Assembly (NCBI GenBank): GCA_031262295.1
Contig: JAISIA010000056.1
Coordinates: 1 to 64,000, forward strand
Source of the DNA: Bacteroidales bacterium
GTDB lineage: Bacteria > Bacteroidota > Bacteroidia > Bacteroidales > P3
Reading direction: 5' to 3'
Length of the DNA: 64,000 bases
Shown: piece by piece, positions 16,491 to 25,386 of the stretch
Layout: every line of letters begins with the position of its first letter
Numbering within the stretch: the first letter of the stretch is position 1
Position numbers and translations under genes: made by a program
The notes under the pieces: generated by a model
Told to the model about the DNA's origin: nothing
What the model saw: the letters and a program-made list of their open reading frames with translations, nothing else
Databases searched by the model: none

Positions 16491-17767
16491 AGGTATTAAT
16501 GTTTGGATGGGAATATCCTCCACATATAACAGGAGGTTTAGGTACTGCCTGCTTTGGTTTAACAAAAGCTATGGTTAAACAAGGCGATGAAGTAATATTT
16601 ATTGTGCCTAAGATGTATGGAGATGAACTTTTCGGCGGAGCACGTTTAGTTAATGCCTCCGATATTGTTGTTAATCTATCGGAGGACTTCTATAAACAAT
16701 ATTGGCACAATCTTTCCTATGTTGAAATTAACTCTACCCTTATTCCATATATTGGATTGGAGGATTATTTTAATGTTATAAATCAAAGAAGTCTTAATGG
16801 AGAGGGTAGGATAACTAATTTCTCTGAGAAAAAATATGAATTTTCAGGAAAATATGGTAAAACCCTATTACAGGAAGTTGAAAGATATGCCTTAGTTGGT
16901 GCACAAATTGCAAAGAATTATCAATATGACATAATACATGCTCACGATTGGCTTACATATAAGGCAGGTGTTATGGCAAAAAAGGTGAGTGGAAAGAAAT
17001 TAGTCATTCATGTACATGCAACAGAATTTGATCGCTCGGGCGATAATATAAATCAACAGGTATATGATATTGAACGCTACGGAATGGATGAGGCAGATCA
17101 TATTGTTTGTGTTTCAAATTTTACTCGCAACATTGTTATTAATCGTTATAATCAAAACCCTGATAAGGTTTCTACAATATATAATGGAGCAAATTCTCTT
17201 TTAAGTTATGATTTACCAATAGAAAAAACGATAAAAGAAAAAGTTGTCACCTTCTTAGGAAGAATTACATTCCAAAAAGGACCAGACTATTTTGTGGAAG
17301 CTGCTCATAAGGTATTGAAATATGAAAACAATGTAAGGTTTGTAATGGCTGGAAGTGGTGATATGCTAAATCGTATGATTGCTCTTGTAGCAAAAAAACG
17401 TATATCAAAGAATTTCCACTTTACAGGCTTTTTAAATTCAGATGAGGTAAAGAAACTCTATGCTTTAAGCGACATTTATGTTATGCCATCGGTAAGCGAA
17501 CCTTTTGGAATTTCACCCTTGGAGGCTATTGGTTCAAATTTACCTGTTATTATTTCAAAACAATCTGGTGTTTCCGAAGTATTGAAATATGCAATAAAGG
17601 TAGATTTTTGGGATATTGATGCTATGGCAAATGCCATTTATTGTTTGATAAACTATGATGCACTTTCCAAAATGTTTATAAGTAATGGAAAGACCGAAGT
17701 TGAAAACATAAAATGGGAAACCTCGGCAAAGGAGTTAAGAAATTTATATTATACATTATTAAAATAA
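16487..17767 (+). CDS. GT4-type glycogen synthase-like glycosyltransferase
   Basis: A 426-residue GT-B glycosyltransferase that probably extends alpha-1,4-glucan from nucleotide-glucose. The N-terminal MFGWEYPPHITGGLGTACFG contains the sugar-nucleotide loop (GGLGT), HAHDWLTYKAG follows the first Rossmann fold, and the C-terminal half has FLGRITFQKGPDYF and EPFGISPLEAIG with the conserved Glu residues. I call it synthase-like because of its place between the debranching enzyme (4-base overlap) and the GH57 gene (6 bases later); a general GT4 role cannot be excluded from sequence alone. Confidence 0.88.
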   Translation: MKVLMFGWEYPPHITGGLGTACFGLTKAMVKQGDEVIFIVPKMYGDELFGGARLVNASDIVVNLSEDFYKQYWHNLSYVEINSTLIPYIGLEDYFNVINQRSLNGEGRITNFSEKKYEFSGKYGKTLLQEVERYALVGAQIAKNYQYDIIHAHDWLTYKAGVMAKKVSGKKLVIHVHATEFDRSGDNINQQVYDIERYGMDEADHIVCVSNFTRNIVINRYNQNPDKVSTIYNGANSLLSYDLPIEKTIKEKVVTFLGRITFQKGPDYFVEAAHKVLKYENNVRFVMAGSGDMLNRMIALVAKKRISKNFHFTGFLNSDEVKKLYALSDIYVMPSVSEPFGISPLEAIGSNLPVIISKQSGVSEVLKYAIKVDFWDIDAMANAIYCLINYDALSKMFISNGKTEVENIKWETSAKELRNLYYTLLK

Positions 17768-17773
17768 GGATAA

Positions 17774-19138
17774 ATGAAAAGTATTTGTTTTTACTTTCAG
17801 GTACATCAACCATTTCGTTTAAAACAGTATCGTTTCTTTGATATTGGACGAAATCACAACTATTTTGATGACTTACAAAATGAGTGGATTTGTCGTAGGG
17901 TTGCTCAAAAATGTTATTTGCCTGCCAATAGACTAATATTGGATTTAATTAATGAAAATGGTGGAGCATTCAAGGTTGCATATTCCATTTCAGGAGTTGC
18001 ATTAGACCAATTTGAACGCTTTTGTCCAGAGGTTATAGATTCATTTAAGGAATTGGCAAAGACAAATTGTGTGGAGTTCTTAGCAGAAACATATACCCAT
18101 TCATTATCTTCATTAAAGTCAAAGCAGGAATTTGTGGAGCAGGTTAGGATTCATTCTGAAAAAATAGAGAAGCTATTTGGCAAAAAGCCTAAGGTGTTCC
18201 GTAATACTGAGCTTATATACTCTGATGAAATAGGGAATATGGTTGCAGATATGGGATTTATTGCCCAATTATCAGAAGGAGCAAAACATATAATGGGATG
18301 GCGTAGTCCAAATTATGCATATAAGCATGCTTGGAGAGAAGATTTAAAACTTCTTTTAAAGAATTTCCAGCTAAGTGATGATATTGCCTTTCGTTTTTCT
18401 CAACATTCATGGGATGGATTCCCACTTACAACAGAGAAATTTGTTGGCTGGTTAAATCAAATTGACAATCCACAATGTATAAACCTATTTATGGATTATG
18501 AAACATTTGGAGAACATCAATGGAAAGAAACAGGTATATTTGAATTTCTAAAATATCTTCCTTCTCAGGTCTTATCTTCCTCCAATTTTTCTTTTAATAC
18601 ACCAACAGAAATTGCAAATACACTCTCACCAGTTGATAAGGTATATGTACCATATCCTATTTCTTGGGCTGATGAAGAAAGAGATTTGACTGCATGGTTA
18701 GGAAATGATTTGCAGGATGACGCATTTGAACAAATATATAACTTTGAAGAAAAGGTAAGAAAGTTAGATGATATTAATTTTTGGATTGATTGGCGCTACT
18801 TGCAAACATCAGATCATTTCTATTATATGTGCACAAAATGGTTCTCAGACGGAGATGTACATAAGTATTTTAATCATTACGACTCCCCATACGAGGCTTT
18901 TATGAACTATGTTAATGTTCTATCGGATTTAAGAATGAGATTGGATGATGCACTTATTATATCCTATTTACCCGATGCAGAAAAAACAAGGGAAAGTCTT
19001 CAAAAGAAAGAAGACAAACAAATAGAAGAGAAAAAACAAAAAACAAAAAAAGACAATACTATTAAGAAGATAGCACCAAAAACTAAGACAAATAATGCAA
19101 AAAAAGCAACAACTACAACAAGAAAGAGAAAGGAATAA
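17774..19138 (+). CDS. GH57 alpha-amylase / glucanotransferase-like enzyme
   Basis: A 454-residue family 57 glycoside hydrolase acting on alpha-1,4-glucans. It starts with KSICFYFQVHQPFRL, the GH57 HQP motif. FRNTELIY carries the presumed nucleophile Glu146, and LFMDYETFGEH the presumed acid Asp241. It has no signal peptide, so it works in the cytoplasm. From about residue 410 the chain turns into a Lys/Thr-rich low-complexity tail (KKEDKQIEEKKQKTKK), not needed for catalysis. Third gene of the glycogen operon; the next gene overlaps its tail in another frame. Confidence 0.9.
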   Translation: MKSICFYFQVHQPFRLKQYRFFDIGRNHNYFDDLQNEWICRRVAQKCYLPANRLILDLINENGGAFKVAYSISGVALDQFERFCPEVIDSFKELAKTNCVEFLAETYTHSLSSLKSKQEFVEQVRIHSEKIEKLFGKKPKVFRNTELIYSDEIGNMVADMGFIAQLSEGAKHIMGWRSPNYAYKHAWREDLKLLLKNFQLSDDIAFRFSQHSWDGFPLTTEKFVGWLNQIDNPQCINLFMDYETFGEHQWKETGIFEFLKYLPSQVLSSSNFSFNTPTEIANTLSPVDKVYVPYPISWADEERDLTAWLGNDLQDDAFEQIYNFEEKVRKLDDINFWIDWRYLQTSDHFYYMCTKWFSDGDVHKYFNHYDSPYEAFMNYVNVLSDLRMRLDDALIISYLPDAEKTRESLQKKEDKQIEEKKQKTKKDNTIKKIAPKTKTNNAKKATTTTRKRKE

Positions 19139-20081
19139 GGAAAAATATAGAATCCTTTGTTCAAAACAAGAAACTATTCCAATATTTCTTACTTCTTGGT
19201 GGATGGATAGTGCAACAAATTGTTCTTGGGATGTTATTTTAATGGAAGAAAACAATGAAATCATTGCTGCCCTTCCCTATTATATTATCAGAAAACTTGG
19301 ATTTAAAATAGTTGTTCCTCCTCATCTTAGTCCAATTAATGGTCCTTGGATAAGAAAGAAAGAAGGTATTTCATTAAGTCATTATTATCTCTATGAAATA
19401 GAAGTAATGGAATATTTTGCAAAAGAATTGGATAAATTGAAACTTGACTACTATTGTCATAAATTTGATCATAGTCTTATATCATGGCTTGGCTTTTATT
19501 GGAATAATTATAAGGAAACAACATTTTATAAATATAGGATAGAGGATACTTCAAACTTAGATATAGTTTATAAAAATATTTCTCCTAGAAAAAGAAGAAT
19601 GATTTCTAAGGCTGAAAAAATTCTTTCTATAGAAAAAGATATAGATAATAAATCATTCTATGATGTATTAAAATTATCTTTTCAAAGACAAAACAAGAAT
19701 ATCCCCTACTCTTTCTCCTTTTTTGATTCAATAGAAAAGGCATCAAAAGAGAAAAATCGTTCTCAAAAACTTGTTGCAAAGGATGGAAAAGGAAATATTT
19801 ATGCTGTTATGTTTTTGGTTTTTGATATTGATACTACATATATTTTGGCAACAGGTGCAGATCCCAAACATAGAGATAGCGGAGCTATGGACTTTATTCA
19901 TTGGTATGCTATAAAGGATGCACATAATCATAATAGAAAAGTAGATTTGACAGGTAGTATGATGAAAAACGTAGAGAACTATCTTCGTTGGTTTGGTGGA
20001 AAATTAACACCTTATTTAGTTATTGAAAAATCCTATTCAAAAATATACTCACTTATAAGACACATTCGTCTCAATCATTAA
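19095..20081 (+). CDS. GNAT-like (BioF2/FemAB-type) acyltransferase-like protein
   Basis: A 328-residue protein with the look of the double-GNAT acetyltransferase family (Acetyltransf_6): TSWWMDSAT near the N-terminus, LPYYIIRKLGFKIVVPPHLSPING in the middle, and GADPKHRDSGAMDFIHWYAIKDA followed by DLTGSMMKNVENYLRWFGG in the C-terminal half, typical of GNAT-fold proteins that use acyl-CoA or aminoacyl donors. Substrate unknown. The only ATG (19095) puts the first 14 codons inside the 3' end of the GH57 gene; residues 1-17 are Lys/Gln-rich and may be partly untranslated if a rare start is used. Its 3' end overlaps the convergent comB-like gene by 11 bases. Confidence 0.75.
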   Translation: MQKKQQLQQERERNKEKYRILCSKQETIPIFLTSWWMDSATNCSWDVILMEENNEIIAALPYYIIRKLGFKIVVPPHLSPINGPWIRKKEGISLSHYYLYEIEVMEYFAKELDKLKLDYYCHKFDHSLISWLGFYWNNYKETTFYKYRIEDTSNLDIVYKNISPRKRRMISKAEKILSIEKDIDNKSFYDVLKLSFQRQNKNIPYSFSFFDSIEKASKEKNRSQKLVAKDGKGNIYAVMFLVFDIDTTYILATGADPKHRDSGAMDFIHWYAIKDAHNHNRKVDLTGSMMKNVENYLRWFGGKLTPYLVIEKSYSKIYSLIRHIRLNH

Positions 20082-20820
20082 CAAGGGCATCTTTTAATCT
20101 ATCTTCATACATCTTAGGTAAAACCCTACAAGTATTAAATGTAAAGGTATATTGAAATATGTTGTCCATATTATACTTTCTCAATCTATGAATATGAGAT
20201 GCCTTTATTATTATTGAATCCATTAAATTACCACTTGATGCCTTCCAAAGATCAATTGCAGCAAAGGTAGAATCATTATGATTTATGTATTTTCCACTTT
20301 CCATTAACTTTAAAGCTAATAGCCCACAAAAAAGAGAATCTTCCATAGAAAAACTATTCTTCCACCCCGAACAAAGAAGCACTACATTTTTGTCTTGTTT
20401 TATGATATAGTCCTTTAAGTAATCAATATTGGAAAAAGCACCTATAAGAATTTCATCGCTATTTGCATTTCTTGCCATTTCAATAGCCTTTGTCCCATTA
20501 GTAGAGGAGTGAACAATTTCCTTTCCTTTTAGGTTATTATTCATAAATTCGTATGCTCCATTCCCCAAATCGGCAAAGGAAAACTTTTCTTCCAAACGCT
20601 CACCCGCTACAATATAGCCCTTGCTTTTAAATTCCATTACCTTTTCTATATCTTTTACAGGAATAATTGCCTTTACTCCCCACTTAAAAGCAGTACAAAT
20701 TGATGTGCTTGCTCTAAGAATATCAACAATAACGGTAATATAGTTTTCTTTTATTTCTCTATATTCAAACAAAGCTGGAGAAAAAATCACCTCTATCTTT
20801 CTTTTATTATATACACTCAT
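20071..20820 (-). CDS. comB: 2-phosphosulfolactate phosphatase-like protein
   Basis: A 249-residue protein of the ComB family, known to hydrolyse 2-phosphosulfolactate to sulfolactate in coenzyme M synthesis of methanogens. The family core is visible: VIVDILRASTSICTAFKWG, VAGERLEEK, FADLGNGAYEF, VHSSTNGTKAIEMA, LLCSGWKNSFSMEDSLFCGLL. Length is usual. Bacteroidota do not make coenzyme M, so the real substrate here is unknown; homologues are widespread in this phylum. It follows the T9SS cargo gene on the same strand after 29 bases and overlaps the convergent GNAT-like gene. Confidence 0.88.
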   Translation of the reverse strand: MSVYNKRKIEVIFSPALFEYREIKENYITVIVDILRASTSICTAFKWGVKAIIPVKDIEKVMEFKSKGYIVAGERLEEKFSFADLGNGAYEFMNNNLKGKEIVHSSTNGTKAIEMARNANSDEILIGAFSNIDYLKDYIIKQDKNVVLLCSGWKNSFSMEDSLFCGLLALKLMESGKYINHNDSTFAAIDLWKASSGNLMDSIIIKASHIHRLRKYNMDNIFQYTFTFNTCRVLPKMYEDRLKDALVND

Positions 20821-20849
20821 TAGTTTTTTGTTTTAATTTCTTAGTTTAT

Positions 20850-22844
20850 TTAGTTAATTAAATTAAAAGCTCCCGTCTTTTTCTGTTTCATTCCATTGGA
20901 ATCTACATATTCCACAACATATATGTAGGATGCAGGGGGAGATAGTCTTTCTTTAAAATATCCATCCCAACCCTTTTCAACATCATTTGTATAAAACAAT
21001 AATTCACCCCAACGATTATACACCCTAAAACTATATTTTTCAATATTAATATATGAACACGATGGTTTAAACACATTATTTGTCACCTCATTTGGAGTAA
21101 AAGCAGTTGGCACAAAGATTAAAGAAGGTTTCCTTACCTTAATTGTATATGAGCGTTCCCCTCTTGGAGTATCCATAAATGAGTTTTCTTTTTCATTAGC
21201 TAAAATATAGTATTGTAGATTGTCGGAAACGGAAAATAGAAGCTCTGTATTATCCTCATATATTGTATCTCCAAATGGAAGAGCACCTAAATAAAGACCA
21301 TCTAAGTTGTTTTCATCTATGCGAAAAACTTCATAACTCTCCACACCTTCCCATCCTGAAATATTATTCCATAAAAGACGATTTGTCCCATCCTCTTTTT
21401 GTGTTGCCTTTAAGAAAATAGTAGAGATTATATTTGAGGTATAGTAGTTCAAATTACACTCGTCTGGAACAAGAAGTTTATAGTAATATACTTGATTTAA
21501 CAAAGAATTTTCAAACTCATCCCTAAAAGAAAAACTATCATTATTTGTATTTTCTATATTTGCAACCAAGTTGTAGCTGACTCTATTTTGAGAACGATAT
21601 AATAAGTATTGTTTTGCCTCAAATGAAGAATTTAAGTAAAAGGATAATTCCACAGCCTTATTATCTTCTGTTATTGACGCTTCTCTTATATAAGCAAATG
21701 ATATATTATCTACCTTAAAGCCATCAAAACATCTTTTATTTGATTTTGCTCTTTCACCATTGTTTAGTACAGCCTCAATAAAGAAACAATATTTCTCTAT
21801 ATTCAAATTTGCCTCAAAGGTATAGGATGTTTCATTATTAGAAAATGTTTTATTTAAGAGGAAAGCTCCATCGTTTTCACTAATATATAGGTTGTAGGAA
21901 ATAGCCTCAATATTTCCTCCCTCATACCTATTCCACAAAAGGTCAATATATTTTGAACAATCCTTATGAGAAAGCTCTAATACAATGTTTGTATGTGCCA
22001 AAGGATTTAAGGAAGAATTATTACATGAATCAAAAGCAAAGACATTTAATGTATTTTCTTTGGTTATATCACACACATTACAAACATAACTTGTTTGTGT
22101 TTTACTATAAATTCTATCAATTTCCACACAAGGATTACCCGAACATATAATATAGCCCTTTGTGTCTATTGAAGAAGAAGGCATCCAAGAGAGAATAAGT
22201 TTTTGGCTTGTCTCATCACAAGAAAGAGAAAGAATATTTGGAGAAGAAGGAATAATATCATCCTTTACTATATTCTTACTTATATTTGAAGAAGAAAAAC
22301 ATCCATATTCATTTTCTAAAACAATCCTATATGAAAGTGTATCCAAACAAATAGGAGAAAATACATCCTTATAGTGTAGGGAATCGGTTAAATAAACCTC
22401 CTCCCAAATATTTGTACTTGATTTTTTCCTTTCTATCTTATATTTTTTTCCGCTTGTCCCCTGTAAAGGTGTATTTTCATCTAATGAAGGAGAATTCCAA
22501 GAAAGTTCAATTGAAGAATTATCTATAATAGAAGAGGAAAGAAATATCGTTCTTGCAAAGGATGATGCTCCAGAGGAAGATATTTTATATTCAATAGAAG
22601 ATAATTGGGCATTATTTACTAAGTCTGTATAGTTAGTATCATCTGTTGCGTTTTGCACTTTTAATACTTCATAAGAAGAAGTTGCAGTATTGTAGTAATA
22701 AATCGTTCTATTGGTAAAAGAGGAAGAAAAACACATTGTTGTTCTTCCTTGTTCATCAACACTTAAACAATAAAAATAAGGAGTTTGTCCAAAGGAAATT
22801 GTTTGGATAAAAACAAAAAACAAAACAAAAGACAAGCACCTCAT
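20850..22844 (-). CDS. T9SS type B cargo protein with gliding-motility C-terminal domain
   Basis: A 664-residue secreted protein. Residues 1-20 are a signal peptide (ends ISFGQ). The middle consists of beta-sandwich repeats resembling fibronectin type III, with many Cys residues and recurring WNS/LSW and YKI patterns. The last 85 residues form a CHU_C / type B sorting domain: FVPTAFTPNEVTNNVFKP, YSFRVYNRWGELLFYT and ending GAFNLIN. It would pass the inner membrane by Sec and the outer membrane by T9SS, ending at the cell surface or outside. The usual motif FTPNGDG is here FTPNEVT, a variation. No enzyme domain is visible, so adhesion or surface structure is the likely role. Confidence 0.87.
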   Translation of the reverse strand: MRCLSFVLFFVFIQTISFGQTPYFYCLSVDEQGRTTMCFSSSFTNRTIYYYNTATSSYEVLKVQNATDDTNYTDLVNNAQLSSIEYKISSSGASSFARTIFLSSSIIDNSSIELSWNSPSLDENTPLQGTSGKKYKIERKKSSTNIWEEVYLTDSLHYKDVFSPICLDTLSYRIVLENEYGCFSSSNISKNIVKDDIIPSSPNILSLSCDETSQKLILSWMPSSSIDTKGYIICSGNPCVEIDRIYSKTQTSYVCNVCDITKENTLNVFAFDSCNNSSLNPLAHTNIVLELSHKDCSKYIDLLWNRYEGGNIEAISYNLYISENDGAFLLNKTFSNNETSYTFEANLNIEKYCFFIEAVLNNGERAKSNKRCFDGFKVDNISFAYIREASITEDNKAVELSFYLNSSFEAKQYLLYRSQNRVSYNLVANIENTNNDSFSFRDEFENSLLNQVYYYKLLVPDECNLNYYTSNIISTIFLKATQKEDGTNRLLWNNISGWEGVESYEVFRIDENNLDGLYLGALPFGDTIYEDNTELLFSVSDNLQYYILANEKENSFMDTPRGERSYTIKVRKPSLIFVPTAFTPNEVTNNVFKPSCSYINIEKYSFRVYNRWGELLFYTNDVEKGWDGYFKERLSPPASYIYVVEYVDSNGMKQKKTGAFNLIN

Positions 22845-22882
22845 AATTTATTATAACGCCTCTTACATAAATATTGTTGCTT

Positions 22883-24142
22883 CTACTTTGCAACAATTTC
22901 AATCATTTTCTCCTTATCAAGATACTTATTTGCCACAAAAAGTATATCTTTTTCTGTTATAAGATTTATTTTTTCTAAATACCTATCATAATAATCCAAA
23001 GGAAGATTATGCTTTAAAAGAAAACGAAATCTATCAGAAATATCAAAACTTCCATCAAGGCTTCTTAATAAATCGCCTTCCATATAACGCTTAACACGAA
23101 ATAGTTCCTCCTCTCTCACTGGCTCGGTTTTTAATATCTCTATCTCCTTATAAATTTCCTTTAAGGCATTAGATATAGATTTTTTCTTTAATGAAGAGGC
23201 AATAAGAAAAACTCCAACATCCTTATATGAATACAAAGAAGATGATATTCCATAAGTATAACCCTTATCCTCACGAACATTTTTCATTAGACGAGAACCA
23301 AAATATCCTCCAAGCAAACAATTTAAAACATCTAAGGAAATAAAATCTTCATTATGAATATTAGCAGTAAGACAACCCATTACAATGGATGCTTGAACCT
23401 TGTTATCTAATTCCAAAACACGTTCTTTTCTTTTGTTTTCTGGATAATCAATACCTTTAATTGAAGCCTCTATTTTACTTTCTTTCCAAGTTTTAAGTGA
23501 AAAACTTTTTTTAACCAAAGATATAATTTCTTCATCAATTCCTCCAGATAGGATTATTGAACAATTGCTTGGTAAGTAGAATTTATTATAAAAATTTATT
23601 ATATCATCTCTTTTAAGTGAAGAATAATCATTTGTAATTGCATATTTTCCGTATGGATTTCCATCACCAAATAATAGAGAATTAAAAACCACTCTTGCAA
23701 TATATTCAGTTTTTTCCATATTTATATAATGCTGTTTTTCCAATCTTTGCATATAAATTTCTTTTTCTCTTTCCTCAAAGGTGGGAGAAAGAATTATTTG
23801 TGAAAAATAGTCAAATAATTCATCTTTATACTTTTTTTGAAAGTAAAAACATATACTTGACACCTCTTTTTCTACACTTTTATCAACAAAAACCCCATAA
23901 TAGTCAATATGCTCTGCAATTTGTTTTGCTGAAAATTTATTAGTCCCTTCGGTTAAAAGGTAATTTGCTGCAACAGAAGATAATAATTTATCCTGATATA
24001 TGGTTCCAGCCTTAGAAAATAAGAATTCCATCTTAACTAATGGCATATCGTCATTAGGAAACCAGTAGAGTTTTACTCCATTATCTAATAATTCTTTATG
24101 TGGAGTTAAATTTGGAAGAATAACTTTTGATGAGTTTTTCAT
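22883..24142 (-). CDS. M16-family peptidase homologue lacking the zinc motif
   Basis: A 419-residue protein with the M16 double-domain fold: DNGVKLYWFPNDDMPLVKMEFLF at the N-terminus, FGDGNPYGKYA, and DNKVQASIVMGC with GGYFGSRLMKNVREDKGYTYGI in the C-terminal domain. Where active members have HxxEH this one reads SSVAANYLLTEG, with no His, so it should not bind zinc. M16 proteins usually work as an active and an inactive subunit; this is the inactive type, yet no active partner lies next to it here. It has no signal peptide. A minus-strand -7 box is at 24186-24193. Confidence 0.85.
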   Translation of the reverse strand: MKNSSKVILPNLTPHKELLDNGVKLYWFPNDDMPLVKMEFLFSKAGTIYQDKLLSSVAANYLLTEGTNKFSAKQIAEHIDYYGVFVDKSVEKEVSSICFYFQKKYKDELFDYFSQIILSPTFEEREKEIYMQRLEKQHYINMEKTEYIARVVFNSLLFGDGNPYGKYAITNDYSSLKRDDIINFYNKFYLPSNCSIILSGGIDEEIISLVKKSFSLKTWKESKIEASIKGIDYPENKRKERVLELDNKVQASIVMGCLTANIHNEDFISLDVLNCLLGGYFGSRLMKNVREDKGYTYGISSSLYSYKDVGVFLIASSLKKKSISNALKEIYKEIEILKTEPVREEELFRVKRYMEGDLLRSLDGSFDISDRFRFLLKHNLPLDYYDRYLEKINLITEKDILFVANKYLDKEKMIEIVAK

Positions 24143-24185
24143 AAAAAAAATGTTAAAATTAGTTAATAATAGTAGTTTATACGAA

Positions 24186-24193
24186 CAAAATTA
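24186..24193 (-). promoter_or_regulatory. -7 box for the M16 gene
   Basis: Minus-strand TAATTTTG, 43 bases before the ATG at 24142. Confidence 0.5.
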
Positions 24194-24232
24194 CTAATAT
24201 TTTTATAAAAGAATAGTATTTTTCCTTATTTT

Positions 24233-24442
24233 GTCGGCAACCGACCTTTATTTTTCCTAACGGTCGGCAACCGACCTTTATTTTTCCTAACGGAAGTCTG
24301 GTTTTATATTTATATATTTATAATTCAAAAAAAATAAATCTTCGTTTCAGTAAATTATTTCTTCGTTTCAGTAAATTATTTCTTCGTTTTAATAAATTAT
24401 TTCTTCGTTTTAGTAAATTATTTCTTCGTTTTAGTAAATTGA
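24233..24442. repeat. Composite repeat with duplicated head and five-unit 21-bp array
   Basis: The 30-bp head (GTCGGCAACCGACCTTTA plus TTTTTCCTAACG) is tandemly duplicated without a mismatch at 24233-24262 and 24263-24292. GAAG and the AT-rich TCTGGTTTTATATTTATA arm follow, then five units with CTTCGTTT(T/C)A cores spaced 21 bases apart up to about 24442. It fills most of the 391-base gap 24143-24533. Confidence 0.9.
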
Positions 24443-24456
24443 AGATTTATATATAT

Positions 24457-24499
24457 AAAAAAAATAGCGTTTTTCTAAGAAAAAAAACGCTATTTTTTT
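24457..24499 (-). terminator. Terminator hairpin after the TPR gene
   Basis: Inverted arms AAATAGCGTTTTT and AAAAACGCTATTT with flanking A/T runs make an intrinsic terminator usable in both directions; it lies 35 bases past the stop of the gene at 24534. Confidence 0.75.
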
Positions 24500-24533
24500 A
24501 TGTGATTATTTATATTTCTTAATATGAAAAAGA

Positions 24534-25205
24534 TTATATCATTGCCTCCATACGAGAAATATATTTATCTATTTCTCTTGACTCTGATGAAAGAGGAAAA
24601 TCTGTCTTTATTTTCTTGTATTGTTCCAATGCTTTTTTATAATCTTTTTGCATTTCGTAGGCAAAACCAAGTTTTAAAAGAATAAAAGGAGTTGTCATAT
24701 CATTAGGATTTGCCAAAGCCTTTTGATAGTATTTTATTGCATCTTCCTTTTGGTTTAATTCCATATAGCAATCGCCAATTAAAGCCTTTGCCTCAGAGGA
24801 AACGAACATATCTTTTGAAGAAAACTTATCTAAGTGTTCTATTGCTTTTTTATATTCACCCTTTGCCATAAAAGCAACTCCTGCATAGTATTTTGCTAAA
24901 TTTCCACTTGGAGTTGAGCCATATTGATCAATAATTGCTAAGAATCCTATATGTTTTCCGTCTCCGTTTAAAGCCTTATCCATATCTTCCTTATTAAAAT
25001 AGTTCTCTGCTGCGAACATTTCTGCTGCTGCCTCTGCCTCGTGTGGCTCTGCAATAAACTTTTTGTAACCAAAATAGCCACCAACTATAAGCAAAATAGC
25101 TATGGTTATTATTAAAATAATTTTCTGATTCTTTTCAATGAAAGCCTCTGACTTAGAAATTACATCTCCAACTGCGAGATCTTTTGATTTGTGCTCTTTA
25201 TTCAT
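24534..25205 (-). CDS. Membrane-anchored TPR protein
   Basis: About 223 residues: a short cytoplasmic N-terminus, one membrane span (about residues 18-40, IILIITIAILLIVGGYFGY), then tetratricopeptide repeats in the periplasm (GNLAKYYAGVAFMAKGEYKKAIEHL; SEAKALIGDCYMELNQKEDAIKYY; PFILLKLGFAYEMQKDYKKALEQY). The layout recalls the YfgM/BamD-like scaffold proteins, but no partner can be named. I use the ATG at 25205 (MNKEHK); an in-frame ATG at 25241 would add twelve hydrophobic residues and overlap the -7 box at 25239-25246, so it is unlikely. Confidence 0.85.
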   Translation of the reverse strand: MNKEHKSKDLAVGDVISKSEAFIEKNQKIILIITIAILLIVGGYFGYKKFIAEPHEAEAAAEMFAAENYFNKEDMDKALNGDGKHIGFLAIIDQYGSTPSGNLAKYYAGVAFMAKGEYKKAIEHLDKFSSKDMFVSSEAKALIGDCYMELNQKEDAIKYYQKALANPNDMTTPFILLKLGFAYEMQKDYKKALEQYKKIKTDFPLSSESREIDKYISRMEAMI

Positions 25206-25238
25206 AATAAAAAAACAATGGGTTATTAATTTAGGTTG

Positions 25239-25246
25239 CAAAAATA
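25239..25246 (-). promoter_or_regulatory. -7 box for the TPR gene
   Basis: Minus-strand TATTTTTG, 34 bases before the chosen ATG at 25205; its position argues against the upstream start. Confidence 0.5.
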
Positions 25247-25336
25247 CATTTTTCTTTTAATATGACAATAAAAAGAGAGTTTTTAGCCTTTTTTCAATAA
25301 AAAAACACATAAAAATCATAAAATAATACATAAACA

Positions 25337-25367
25337 TTGCGATATATCAATATATTTTATATTTTTG
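25337..25367 (+). promoter_or_regulatory. Promoter of the DHODH-like gene
   Basis: TTG (25337-25339), a 20-base spacer and TATTTTTG (25360-25367) precede the ATG at 25387 by 19 bases. Confidence 0.55.
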
Positions 25368-25386
25368 TGCCATAATTGTGGGAATA

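Noticed and set aside
24335-24442. Regular repeats that could be taken for a CRISPR array
   Set aside because: The 21-bp units follow each other without unique spacers and no cas gene is near; the same arrays recur across the window.
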